The notes below the pieces were generated by a model. It made no database searches. It was not told the DNA's origin and saw only the letters and a list, made by a program, of their open reading frames with translations. Shown piece after piece: positions 14,883 through 23,330 of a stretch of 64,000 bases of DNA; positions within the stretch are counted from its first letter, which is position 1, and each line of letters starts with the position of its first letter. The DNA is from an uncultured Prevotellaceae bacterium (lineage in GTDB: Bacteria; Bacteroidota; Bacteroidia; Bacteroidales; Bacteroidaceae). The stretch spans positions 1-64,000 of the forward strand of contig CACYQD010000011.1 of the NCBI GenBank assembly GCA_902776475.1. The letters are read 5' to 3'. The translations under genes were made by a program, and so were the position numbers.

Positions 14883-17153
14883 ATGGAAAAGATGACATTA
14901 ACAAAAGTTGCGCTGCGCTACCGCGCATTGTATCTGCCCGTCAATCCCCAGGACATCGACCTCACTTCGGAAGCCACGGCACCAGTGATGGCCTTTGTAA
15001 GACGACTGAAGGAAAACGGTTTCTGTTTGAGCGAGCCCCTACTCCACGCCCTGAATGCCGTGACGCCTGACACGTTGGCAGACATCACGTCCTGCATCAA
15101 GGAAGTGATGGGAGTGGACCTCAACTGGGCGCCCCTTGTCAAAGGCTGGGACACCCCGACCGGCGAGACGCTTGCCGACCATCTCATCACCCTCGTCGCC
15201 AATATCTTCGGCGAAGAAGCAGGATTCAAGGGAGAACGGTTGCCATGCGGTCATCTCATTCCAGAAGGGACATTCCCCTTGGAGCGCTACAATGGTTGTC
15301 CGTTTTGCGGTACTCCGTTCCACACCGCCAATTATGTCTATCAAGGTCAAGGCAGCAAACTAAAAGAGCTTCGCTTGTTCACTGACGAGGACATGCGCCA
15401 GACACTTTTATCGCTGTTGGAGTCCACCACCCCATTGGATGGCACCCAGAAAGACTCACTGTCCAAACTATTGTCGGTTTATGACGCCCCCAAGGATGCC
15501 GTTATCAGTATGAAGGAAACCACGATGCTCGTCGTCAAGAACCTGGTCAACAAAGACAAAGACGAGGAAGCCGGGATGCTGCTGAAAACCCCTGTCGATG
15601 TGCTCAGATACCTTTGGTATGAGAAGACCGGCTATGTGCAGATCATCGAACCCAAGACCCTCATCGCACACGCCGGAAAACTCAACCGCCATCTATGGGC
15701 CCCTGCCGACCAAAGCGTGGAAGCCGCCGCCTGGATGAAAGAGAACCTGAAGTTGAAATATGACCGCAGGGCCTGTCTCCGTGTAGCCCAATGGTTGAAT
15801 GCCACGTCGATGACCGCCCATCAGGCCGCCGAGAGCATGAATCCCAAACGCGGCATGTGGGTACGCATGATCCGTGCCCTCCGACTTGGAGAATATGCCC
15901 GCAGAAAAGGGTTTGAGCATCTTGCCGAGATTCTGGATGTTTTCTACAAACAAGACTATTCGACATGGCAAGGCCGTGTGGACAAGGCCAGAGCGGAGAA
16001 TGATGCCGACAGCATGCTCCAACTGCTCCAGGAACGGCCAGGACTTTTTGCCCGTTGTCTGTTTGCCACCATGCTCCGTTTCGGATCCGAAAAGACACTG
16101 GCCGCATTTGAGAAGGTGGCAGACAAGTTGCCAGCCCGGCTACTGTTGTCGCTGGGCAATGCCGCCGAAAACTATTTCGACCCCAACCAGACCCGTCTTG
16201 CCCGTCCTATCATAGGAGGCACACACCAAATTGAAAGCCACAGGCTGTTGAAACTCTACAATGAAGAGGAGCGACAGGCGATGGTGTCGGCCATCATGGA
16301 CATCTACCAGGAATCCATGAAAAGACGTTTCGCCGCTATCCCGACCTCGCATCAGACGATGTATATCGACCCCTCATTATTCCAAATACCCGTCAGCGTA
16401 GGTGACCGCAGCACAACCGTCCAAGATACCTCCTGCGCTCTGATGGGCACCCGTTTCAGCGTGGAAGGCGATGCCGTCCGTCTGTTCCTGCAATGGGGCA
16501 AGGGTCTGCATGCCCAGCATCTCGACATGGACCTCAGTTGCCGTATCATCTATCCCAAGCGCAATGAGGATTGCGCCTATTATCATCTTACCAGTGTGGG
16601 AGCCAAGCACTCCGGTGATATCCAGTCCATCCCGGAAATGACAGGCACGGCCGAGTATATCGAACTGACATTGCCGGAACTGGAGGCTGCCGGTGCCCAG
16701 TACGCCGTCTTCACCTGCAACGCCTATTCCACGGGCGCCCTCTCCCCCAACCTTGTCGTAGGATGGATGAATTCAGCCTACCCGATGAAAGTATCAGAAA
16801 CAGACGGTGTGGCGTATGACCCTTCCTGCGTGCAACATTCCGTGCGCATCAGCGAAGGCAATCTCTCAAAAGGTCTTGTTTTCGGTGTGCTTGATGTGGC
16901 CAAGCGCGAGATTATTTGGTTGGAAATGCCATACTCGGCCCAGACGATGCGTAGCTTGAGCACAACTTCCGTCAAGGCTTTGCTCAAACGCCTTGAGGAG
17001 AAGCTATCCATTGGAGACTTGCTGAAGATGAAAGCAGAAGCCCAGTCACTGACACTGGTCTCCACAGCCGGGGAAGCAGACGAGAGCTACACCTATGAAT
17101 GGGCGCTCAATCCTGCTGAAGTGAGCCGGCTGCTTGCCTCTGAGATCCATTGA
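14883..17153 (+). CDS. RING-like zinc-motif protein with TerD-like C-terminus
   Basis: This 756-aa protein resembles the MXAN_6230/SCO0854 family. A half-RING-like zinc motif is visible at C122-G-H124 and C139-PF-C142. A long helical middle follows (about 190-470). The C-terminal third has TerD-like strands (CRIIYPKRNEDCAYYHLT, AQYAVFTCNAYS, VVGWMNSAYPM, VFGVLDVAKREIIWLEM). There is no signal peptide or membrane segment, so it is cytoplasmic. TerD-type domains occur in calcium-linked stress systems; a ubiquitin-ligase-like role cannot be inferred from the motif alone. It stands alone, with a convergent metallophosphoesterase gene downstream. Confidence 0.7.
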   Translation: MEKMTLTKVALRYRALYLPVNPQDIDLTSEATAPVMAFVRRLKENGFCLSEPLLHALNAVTPDTLADITSCIKEVMGVDLNWAPLVKGWDTPTGETLADHLITLVANIFGEEAGFKGERLPCGHLIPEGTFPLERYNGCPFCGTPFHTANYVYQGQGSKLKELRLFTDEDMRQTLLSLLESTTPLDGTQKDSLSKLLSVYDAPKDAVISMKETTMLVVKNLVNKDKDEEAGMLLKTPVDVLRYLWYEKTGYVQIIEPKTLIAHAGKLNRHLWAPADQSVEAAAWMKENLKLKYDRRACLRVAQWLNATSMTAHQAAESMNPKRGMWVRMIRALRLGEYARRKGFEHLAEILDVFYKQDYSTWQGRVDKARAENDADSMLQLLQERPGLFARCLFATMLRFGSEKTLAAFEKVADKLPARLLLSLGNAAENYFDPNQTRLARPIIGGTHQIESHRLLKLYNEEERQAMVSAIMDIYQESMKRRFAAIPTSHQTMYIDPSLFQIPVSVGDRSTTVQDTSCALMGTRFSVEGDAVRLFLQWGKGLHAQHLDMDLSCRIIYPKRNEDCAYYHLTSVGAKHSGDIQSIPEMTGTAEYIELTLPELEAAGAQYAVFTCNAYSTGALSPNLVVGWMNSAYPMKVSETDGVAYDPSCVQHSVRISEGNLSKGLVFGVLDVAKREIIWLEMPYSAQTMRSLSTTSVKALLKRLEEKLSIGDLLKMKAEAQSLTLVSTAGEADESYTYEWALNPAEVSRLLASEIH

Positions 17154-17191
17154 TTTTCATTCGAAGATTCTCATCAAAGAAGAGAATCGAA

Positions 17192-18295
17192 CTATGTTGT
17201 GCCCCGACGGAGTGTGATGACATTGATTTCCGGCCATGCACCCAGACGGAAAGGCACCGTACCGCTGATGCCCAAAGAGACATACAGAAACCTTGATCCA
17301 CGTTGATAGATACCGCCCCATTCACGGTACATCAACCGCGCTGGAGACCATTTGCCGAAACGCATCTGCGCGCCATGGGTGTGGCCAGAAAGCGTGAGGG
17401 GAATGTCGCTGTCCATCAAGTCGGGCATGTTCCAATGGGCAGGGTTATGGGTCAGCAATATACGGAAGGAATGGTCGGGCACCCCTTTCGCCGCATCCGC
17501 CAGGTTTCCGTAGGTGAGTTCGGAATTGTAGCAGACATGCCCCACCCCGATGACAAAGATGGAATCACCCGCCCGGTGAATTGACACCGACTCATCGAGA
17601 AGCGTATGCCACCCCATCTGCCGCTCAATCTCGAGCAGATGGTCGAAATGCTTGTAATCTACATAATCATGATTGCCGAGGATGGCCAGCACGCCATCGG
17701 ATGCCTGCAAACAGGAAAGCGTATCGATGTATGGTTCCGCCTCGCTGACCTCATGATTGACCAGATCGCCCGTAAACACAATCAAATCCGGGTTCTGTGC
17801 ATTGGCCCTCTCAACTACTTGTTGCACCAACTCAGGATGCGAGGCCAATGTACCCACATGCAAATCAGATATTTGAAGGATGCGGTAACCGTCAAAAGCC
17901 GGCGGCAACTCAGGCGACAGGATGCTCACCTCCCTGACTTTCAGTTTTCTCCATCCCCAGATCAACCCATAGGCGAAAGCGGCAATGGCCAAGAAGCAAC
18001 AGCCCAATGCGATTTTCCATCCCATAAGAGGAGCCAGCACGATGAAGATCAACTTCGGCAAGATGACAAAGACGAGCGTGAAGAAAAAGAAGCGCAATGA
18101 CCTGACATGGCCGAAAGGCCAAGTATGCATCACCCACAAAGACAATGCCATCCACAGCGTTGTGACAGCATAAGCCATCTTCCACCCCATCGGCAAATCA
18201 GGGGCGTAATACTTCCATATCACCACTTCGGGCACAATAGCCGCCAGGGTGAAGGCCAGCATGAGATAAAAGAAAGAGCCTCTCAAAATCAGCAA
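17192..18295 (-). CDS. membrane-anchored metallophosphoesterase
   Basis: This calcineurin-type phosphoesterase (367 aa from the TTG at 18295) has three or four N-terminal membrane segments (about 1-125) and a catalytic domain with SDLHVGT, TGDLVNH, GNHDYVD, LTHNP and SGHTHGAQ. It resembles YkuE/YaeI-type enzymes that hydrolyse phospholipid head groups; substrate is inference. The start is uncertain: an in-frame TAG lies just upstream, TTG/CTG codons are the only way to keep the first membrane helix, and the first ATG is at 18262. Confidence 0.85.
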   Translation of the reverse strand: MLILRGSFFYLMLAFTLAAIVPEVVIWKYYAPDLPMGWKMAYAVTTLWMALSLWVMHTWPFGHVRSLRFFFFTLVFVILPKLIFIVLAPLMGWKIALGCCFLAIAAFAYGLIWGWRKLKVREVSILSPELPPAFDGYRILQISDLHVGTLASHPELVQQVVERANAQNPDLIVFTGDLVNHEVSEAEPYIDTLSCLQASDGVLAILGNHDYVDYKHFDHLLEIERQMGWHTLLDESVSIHRAGDSIFVIGVGHVCYNSELTYGNLADAAKGVPDHSFRILLTHNPAHWNMPDLMDSDIPLTLSGHTHGAQMRFGKWSPARLMYREWGGIYQRGSRFLYVSLGISGTVPFRLGAWPEINVITLRRGTT

Positions 18296-18387
18296 CAGCT
18301 ATAGGTGGTCATGATCATTCACGAATACTTCCCAAAAAGGGCGAGCCATACAGACCCGCCCTATTTTGTTCAACATGTTCTCCGGGA

Positions 18388-18564
18388 TTATTCGACATCC
18401 CAGATACCCATTTTGTTGCTACGTCCATCAGCATCAGTGCCCTCATCGTTTGCAGGGTCGATGTCCTGATGATAATTACCATCACCGTCGCTGACGATTT
18501 CCATGAAACTATCACCGAGGATGGATCTTACGGTAATAAATGGTGGCAAATATATCTTTTTCAT
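18388..18564 (-). CDS. 58-aa conserved-type small ORF downstream of secreted protein
   Basis: The frame starts MKKIYLPPFITVRSILGDSF and ends in an Asp/Gly-rich stretch and SNKMGIWDVE. It resembles the short 'MKKxYxxPxIxxV...IWDE' proteins found beside surface-protein genes in Prevotella. It begins 22 bases after the stop of the 857-aa gene, so it is probably cotranscribed. No signal peptide or known domain; function unknown. Confidence 0.6.
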   Translation of the reverse strand: MKKIYLPPFITVRSILGDSFMEIVSDGDGNYHQDIDPANDEGTDADGRSNKMGIWDVE

Positions 18565-18586
18565 TTCCTTCGTTTTAATTAGGTTA

Positions 18587-21160
18587 TTATTTTACAACGA
18601 CCTTCTTGCCATTGATGATATAAACACCCTTGAGGGCTTTGCTCACCTTCTGACCATTGAGGTTATAAATACTCTCGGAAGTTTGGTTCTCGCTCGTCTC
18701 AACCAGTTGGATACCGTCGATGACGAAACCATTGATGCTGGTTTCCACCTCATCAGAAGAAGAACCGACCTTCTTCATATAAGCACGGTAGGCTTTGAGT
18801 CCGTTGCCGCCCTTGGCTTTCTCGAAATCGATACTGCCGGCCACGTAGTCGCCTGCCACGATTGGAGAATTGCTATTGGTGAACTGGCTGTAGGTTCCGA
18901 CGAAACTGTATTCCTCGCCTGCGGCAGTCAGGTCATTGGGTTCAGCGACGGTCTTGTTCTCGAAGACGGGCAATGTCTGGTCAGCATCGACGAACACGGC
19001 ATACGGTGTGTTGGGTGACAACTCCTCGACCTCAGAGAAGAGCAGGCGAACCTTGCCATTCACGTTCTCGGTGCCATTGAACTTGAGCACCTGAGCCACG
19101 CGGAGCTCATCTTTCGTCGTAGCGAAGGGCAGGACGATGGTGTTGAGACCTTTGAGGAGTTTACGGTCACTGGTCAGCTTGGCATAAGCGCCGGCAGCAG
19201 GAGCCTGGGTGTCGGTGTCGGAGAGTTTGGCCTCTTTCGGAGCCACCTCGAAGAGTTCGACATATCCAATACCCATCCAGTTGCAAGTGTTTCCGGCTAC
19301 GGCCTTCAGACCCACTTTCACCTCACCCTCAGCGGTCTGGACGAACTCGATGCTGGCAGGCATCAGTGTCGTACTGCTGATGGTGGAACCTTCGGTGTCG
19401 TTGGCGAAGAATTTCACGCCCCGGACATTCTTGCCTGCATATTGATCTTCAGCGAAGGCCAGGCATGACATGTTGTAGACACCGGGAGCGAGATTCATCG
19501 TGGTGTAGAGCGTGAAGAGACCATTGTCCTTGGCGGGGTCGCTCCAATACTCATAGAAGTATGACTTACCCTCGTAAGCCTTACTTTCGTTTTCCATCAC
19601 CTGGCTGTTGCCATCAGACTGTTCTGTGTACCAGCCTTCGCATTTTGCCCATGTCGTGAGTCCCTCGAGGTTGGGGTTGACGAGCATGAAGGTCAGGTCA
19701 AACTTGGCATCACCCATCGGGTCAGCGTCCTTGGCATACTGGACACCAGCAGCCTTGAGTGCGGCGCAAACACCTTCGAGCGCCTCAGCGGTGGTGCTTC
19801 GCTCTGCATTGGCAGCACCGTCGGAGAGGGCGTTCTCCAAAGTCTTGTGGGCGTTGGCGACGATTTCCTTGTAAGGCTTGGCATCAGCGAGAGCCTGGAT
19901 GTTGTCGTACATCGACTTGTATTCAGCATAGGGCTCTAACAGTTTGTCGGCCTCAGCAAACAAGGCATTGACGGCAGCGATGGCATTGATATAATCATCG
20001 GCATCAGAATAGGTCTTGTTGTAGCCAGCCACGTTATTAGCCAAAGACTCGTAATAAGCGGAGGGGATGATTCCCTGATACTTGGTCACCGACTCACAGA
20101 GAGTCTTGAGGGCTTTGGCGATATCGCCGCAATAAGCGAGAGTGAAGCGGTCGAAGCAGAGGTAGTTGGCTTCACCACCCCTCACGCCAGCCTCCACGGT
20201 GAGGTTACCATCGTTGATGACGCATCCCACGGTGTATTTTCCAGAGTTTCCTGCTGTCACTTCCGTTGCTTTCTCATTGAGTTTGAGATAGGCGCCAGCG
20301 CTGCCATAGCTGACGTATGCGGAGAGCTGATAGAAACCGTTGGGCAGGTCTCTCAGGCTCTGTGACATCTTACGGTCGCTGAGAGCACCGCTTGCCTGCC
20401 AAGCCTCAGCATAAAAATCTCCGGCCTTGTTGGCGAAACTATTGTTTCTCTGCGTCTGGAAGATATAGCTGTTGGAGAGTTCACCAATGTTCTCTGTGGT
20501 CCATCCCGACATGTCACGGTATTCGAAACCAGGGTTGGTGAGATAGCCTGTCACGTCGAAGGGAGAATCCATGGTAGCCTCCTGTCCGTTGTCGATGAGT
20601 TCGAACATGCCAGCGATGACCCATGAGCGTATCAAGTCGTCAAAGGTTCCGTAAAGACCGATCTCTATCTTGGTGTTGTCGGCAGTAATTTCGAAGTCGA
20701 GCGTATTGCGGTACATCTTGGAGTCGAATACGTTGGCGCCCTCTGCCTGAGAGTTAGCATAACCACTGGCTTCAATGCTTCCCAGGGTCTTAATGGCCAC
20801 CTCCTTGTCGCCAGCCTTTAAATAAGCCAGAGAAACACGGTTGTCGTAGTCGTAACTTTGTCCATAGCGGAAGAACGAGTAGTTCACCAACGTGTATTTG
20901 CCTTTTGGCAATGTGATTTCCTGAGTGAGGCTGTACTCATGAATGGCAACATTATCCCATCCTGCATAAGACTCACTGGCATAGCCGATGGTGTTGTTGC
21001 CTTTTACGGGAGTGTTGAAATTTTTGTTTGTCCAGCCACTAAGACTGCTCAGGTTGGCATTCTTGATGTATTTGGCGGTGACATCCTTTTGTGCATAGAC
21101 GCTGCACCCCAAGGCACCCACCATCATCAAGACTGCGAAGAGTAATAGTTTTCTTTTCAT
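18587..21160 (-). CDS. large secreted protein with carbohydrate-binding-like repeats and C-terminal sorting-type tail
   Basis: This 857-aa protein has a signal peptide (MKRKLLLFAVLMMVGALGCSVYA). Three beta-rich modules of jelly-roll character follow (about 25-190, 195-340, 485-640), each with aromatic-rich motifs such as LTNPGFEYRDMSGWTTEN. A helical linker (about 340-480) separates them. The end (SESIYNLNGQKVSKALKGVYIINGKKVVVK) is the tail common to Prevotella surface proteins. No catalytic residues are recognised, so an adhesin or glycan-binding protein is likely. A TATCTTTG box on the minus strand (21226-21233) lies about 65 bases upstream. Confidence 0.75.
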   Translation of the reverse strand: MKRKLLLFAVLMMVGALGCSVYAQKDVTAKYIKNANLSSLSGWTNKNFNTPVKGNNTIGYASESYAGWDNVAIHEYSLTQEITLPKGKYTLVNYSFFRYGQSYDYDNRVSLAYLKAGDKEVAIKTLGSIEASGYANSQAEGANVFDSKMYRNTLDFEITADNTKIEIGLYGTFDDLIRSWVIAGMFELIDNGQEATMDSPFDVTGYLTNPGFEYRDMSGWTTENIGELSNSYIFQTQRNNSFANKAGDFYAEAWQASGALSDRKMSQSLRDLPNGFYQLSAYVSYGSAGAYLKLNEKATEVTAGNSGKYTVGCVINDGNLTVEAGVRGGEANYLCFDRFTLAYCGDIAKALKTLCESVTKYQGIIPSAYYESLANNVAGYNKTYSDADDYINAIAAVNALFAEADKLLEPYAEYKSMYDNIQALADAKPYKEIVANAHKTLENALSDGAANAERSTTAEALEGVCAALKAAGVQYAKDADPMGDAKFDLTFMLVNPNLEGLTTWAKCEGWYTEQSDGNSQVMENESKAYEGKSYFYEYWSDPAKDNGLFTLYTTMNLAPGVYNMSCLAFAEDQYAGKNVRGVKFFANDTEGSTISSTTLMPASIEFVQTAEGEVKVGLKAVAGNTCNWMGIGYVELFEVAPKEAKLSDTDTQAPAAGAYAKLTSDRKLLKGLNTIVLPFATTKDELRVAQVLKFNGTENVNGKVRLLFSEVEELSPNTPYAVFVDADQTLPVFENKTVAEPNDLTAAGEEYSFVGTYSQFTNSNSPIVAGDYVAGSIDFEKAKGGNGLKAYRAYMKKVGSSSDEVETSINGFVIDGIQLVETSENQTSESIYNLNGQKVSKALKGVYIINGKKVVVK

Positions 21161-21225
21161 GTTGATCGGTTTTTGATAAGTTATTATGATTATTTGTCTA
21201 TCGTGTATATCTGCCCATTATTTTG

Positions 21226-21233
21226 CAAAGATA
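21226..21233 (-). promoter_or_regulatory. -7 box of the 857-aa gene
   Basis: TATCTTTG on the minus strand lies 66 bases before the ATG. No matching -33 box at normal spacing is seen. Confidence 0.5.
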
Positions 21234-21292
21234 CGTCATTTTCGCCAAATACAGCCGATTTAGAAAAAGAAAAAACGGGGTGGACAAAAAAA

Positions 21293-21324
21293 TTTGTATA
21301 ATCCAAACATTTGTATTAATTTTG
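21293..21324 (+). promoter_or_regulatory. promoter of GT2-MscS unit
   Basis: TTTG (21293-21296), 20 bases and TAATTTTG (21317-21324) match the consensus 35 bases before ATG 21359. Confidence 0.8.
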
Positions 21325-21358
21325 CGTCATTGTGTGACACGGACAAACACGACAGGCT

Positions 21359-22306
21359 ATGAAGAAACCCGTTTTATATATCGTCATCCCCTGCTACAAC
21401 GAGGAGGAAGTGCTGGAGGAGACCACTCGCCGCATCACGGCCATCATCGAGCGCATGGTCAAGGAAGACCTGGTGAGCGAAGAGAGCCGCATGCTGCCGG
21501 TGGATGATGGTTCGCGCGACCGCACCTGGGAAATCATCGAGCGCCTCCATGCGGCCAATCCTCTTGTCGGCGGTGTGAAACTGGCGGCCAACAGCGGCCA
21601 TCAGAACGCCCTGCTGGCCGGACTTTTCACGGCCTGCGAGAAAGCCGACATCATGGTGAGCATTGATGCCGACCTGCAGGACGACGTGGAAGTGATACCC
21701 GAAATGGTGAGGAAATACCTGGAAGGCAACGACGTGGTGTATGGAGTGCGCAAGAGCAGAGCCACCGACACTTGGTTCAAACGCACCACGGCCTTGGGTT
21801 TCTACAAGTTCATGCGTACTTTGGGCGTGAAATCTGTCTATAACCATGCCGACTACCGTCTGATGAGCCGCAGGGCCGTCCGGCAACTCTCCAACTACCG
21901 CGAGCGCAACCTGTTTCTGCGGGGACTGGTGCCGCTGGTGGGTTACAAGTCAGACAAGGTTTACTACGACCGCGCCAAGCGCTTTGCCGGTGAGAGCAAA
22001 TATCCGCTGAAGAAGATGCTCAATTTCGCCATCGACGGCATCACGTCTTTCAGCATCCAGCCCCTCCGCCTGCTCTTCCACACCGGCTTGCTGTTCATCC
22101 TCATCTCCTTCTGCATCTTCATCTGGGTGCTCTACAAGTATTTCACAGGCGACGTGGTGACGGGATGGTCATCGCTCATCCTATCCATCTGGTTCGTCGG
22201 CGGCACTGTCCTCACCGGACTTGGCATCACCGGTGAGTATATCGGCAAGATGTACATGGAGGTGAAGGACCGTCCGCGCTACAACATCGAGGAGACCTTG
22301 GAATGA
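21359..22306 (+). CDS. family 2 glycosyltransferase, GtrB/DPM1-like
   Basis: This 315-aa enzyme has the GT-A signature VIPCYNEEEVL, a DDGSRD donor loop and DADLQDD for metal binding, then two C-terminal membrane helices (about 235-260 and 272-295). This is the layout of undecaprenyl-phosphate glycosyltransferases that make lipid-linked sugars at the inner membrane. It precedes an MscS gene by 70 bp with no terminator between, so the two may be cotranscribed. Sugar specificity cannot be read. Confidence 0.9.
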   Translation: MKKPVLYIVIPCYNEEEVLEETTRRITAIIERMVKEDLVSEESRMLPVDDGSRDRTWEIIERLHAANPLVGGVKLAANSGHQNALLAGLFTACEKADIMVSIDADLQDDVEVIPEMVRKYLEGNDVVYGVRKSRATDTWFKRTTALGFYKFMRTLGVKSVYNHADYRLMSRRAVRQLSNYRERNLFLRGLVPLVGYKSDKVYYDRAKRFAGESKYPLKKMLNFAIDGITSFSIQPLRLLFHTGLLFILISFCIFIWVLYKYFTGDVVTGWSSLILSIWFVGGTVLTGLGITGEYIGKMYMEVKDRPRYNIEETLE

Positions 22307-22376
22307 TCCCACTATCAGCCAAGCACACACGCCATCAAATGCAAACACACCATATTAACCTTTAAAAACAATAACC

Positions 22377-23225
22377 ATGTTAGAGAAAATCCTATCCCCC
22401 GAGACCTATTCACTGCTCGGAAACTGGGCCATGAGTTTCTGCAAGAACCTCATTGTGGCCATCGTCGTCTATTTCATCGGACGATACATCATCAAGTGGC
22501 TCAACAAGCTCATCACCAAGATGCTCAAGCGCAGCAATGTCGATCCGTCGCTCTATTCCTTCCTGACCAGCATCGTCAGCGTGGTGTCATGGCTGCTGCT
22601 GCTGATTGTCATCATTTCCATCCTCGGCATCGAGACCTCATCCTTCATCGCACTGTTCGCTTCCGCCGGCGTGGCCATCGGCATGGCATTGAGCGGAACA
22701 CTCCAGAATTTCGCCGGCGGTGTGATGATCCTGCTCTTCAAGCCCTATAAAGTGGGTGACTTCATCGAGGCACAAGGCTTCATGGGCACCGTGAAGGAAA
22801 TTCAGATCTTCAATACCATCATTCTGACCAACGACGCACAGACCATCATCATTCCCAATGGAGTGCTCTCAACAGGTTCGATGAAGAACTACTCCACAGA
22901 GAAATACCGCCGTGTGGACCTCGACTACCGTTTCGCCTACGGCACGGACCTTGACCAAGTCAAGAGCGCCATCCGTGAAATCCAGAGCGAGAATCCGCTC
23001 ATCTGCCAAGGTCCAGTGGAGGATTCGCCCGTTGTGGCTGAGCCCTGGATAGGACTGACCGAACTCGGAGAAGCCGGTGTGGTGGTCAACACCCGCACCT
23101 GGTGCAAGGGAGCCGATTACTGGACCGTGTATTTCTACATGAACGAGACCGTCTATCAGAAACTGAAGGAGCGCGGATTCATGTTCCCGCACAAGGTAAT
23201 GGACGTGAACATCGTGAAGCAATAG
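22377..23225 (+). CDS. MscS-type mechanosensitive channel
   Basis: This 282-aa protein has three N-terminal membrane helices (about 15-125) including the Gly/Ala-rich pore helix (ALFASAGVAIGMALSGTLQNFAGG). The MscS beta domain (KVGDFIEAQGFMGTVKEIQIFNTIILTNDAQTIIIPNG) and a C-terminal alpha/beta cage follow. It releases solutes on hypo-osmotic shock. Length matches the small MscS class. A strong terminator follows. Confidence 0.93.
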   Translation: MLEKILSPETYSLLGNWAMSFCKNLIVAIVVYFIGRYIIKWLNKLITKMLKRSNVDPSLYSFLTSIVSVVSWLLLLIVIISILGIETSSFIALFASAGVAIGMALSGTLQNFAGGVMILLFKPYKVGDFIEAQGFMGTVKEIQIFNTIILTNDAQTIIIPNGVLSTGSMKNYSTEKYRRVDLDYRFAYGTDLDQVKSAIREIQSENPLICQGPVEDSPVVAEPWIGLTELGEAGVVVNTRTWCKGADYWTVYFYMNETVYQKLKERGFMFPHKVMDVNIVKQ

Positions 23226-23251
23226 GCCGACGAGCCACATCATCCGCCAAT

Positions 23252-23300
23252 AACCAACCATCCCGAAGTGCTGAGGCAGTGCTTCGGGATGGTTGGTTTT
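23252..23300 (+). terminator. strong terminator after mscS
   Basis: AACCAACCATCCCGAAG pairs with CTTCGGGATGGTTGGTT, one of the longest stems in the window, followed by T residues. Confidence 0.85.
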
Positions 23301-23330
23301 GGCACAAGGATGATGACAATCACGGATATG

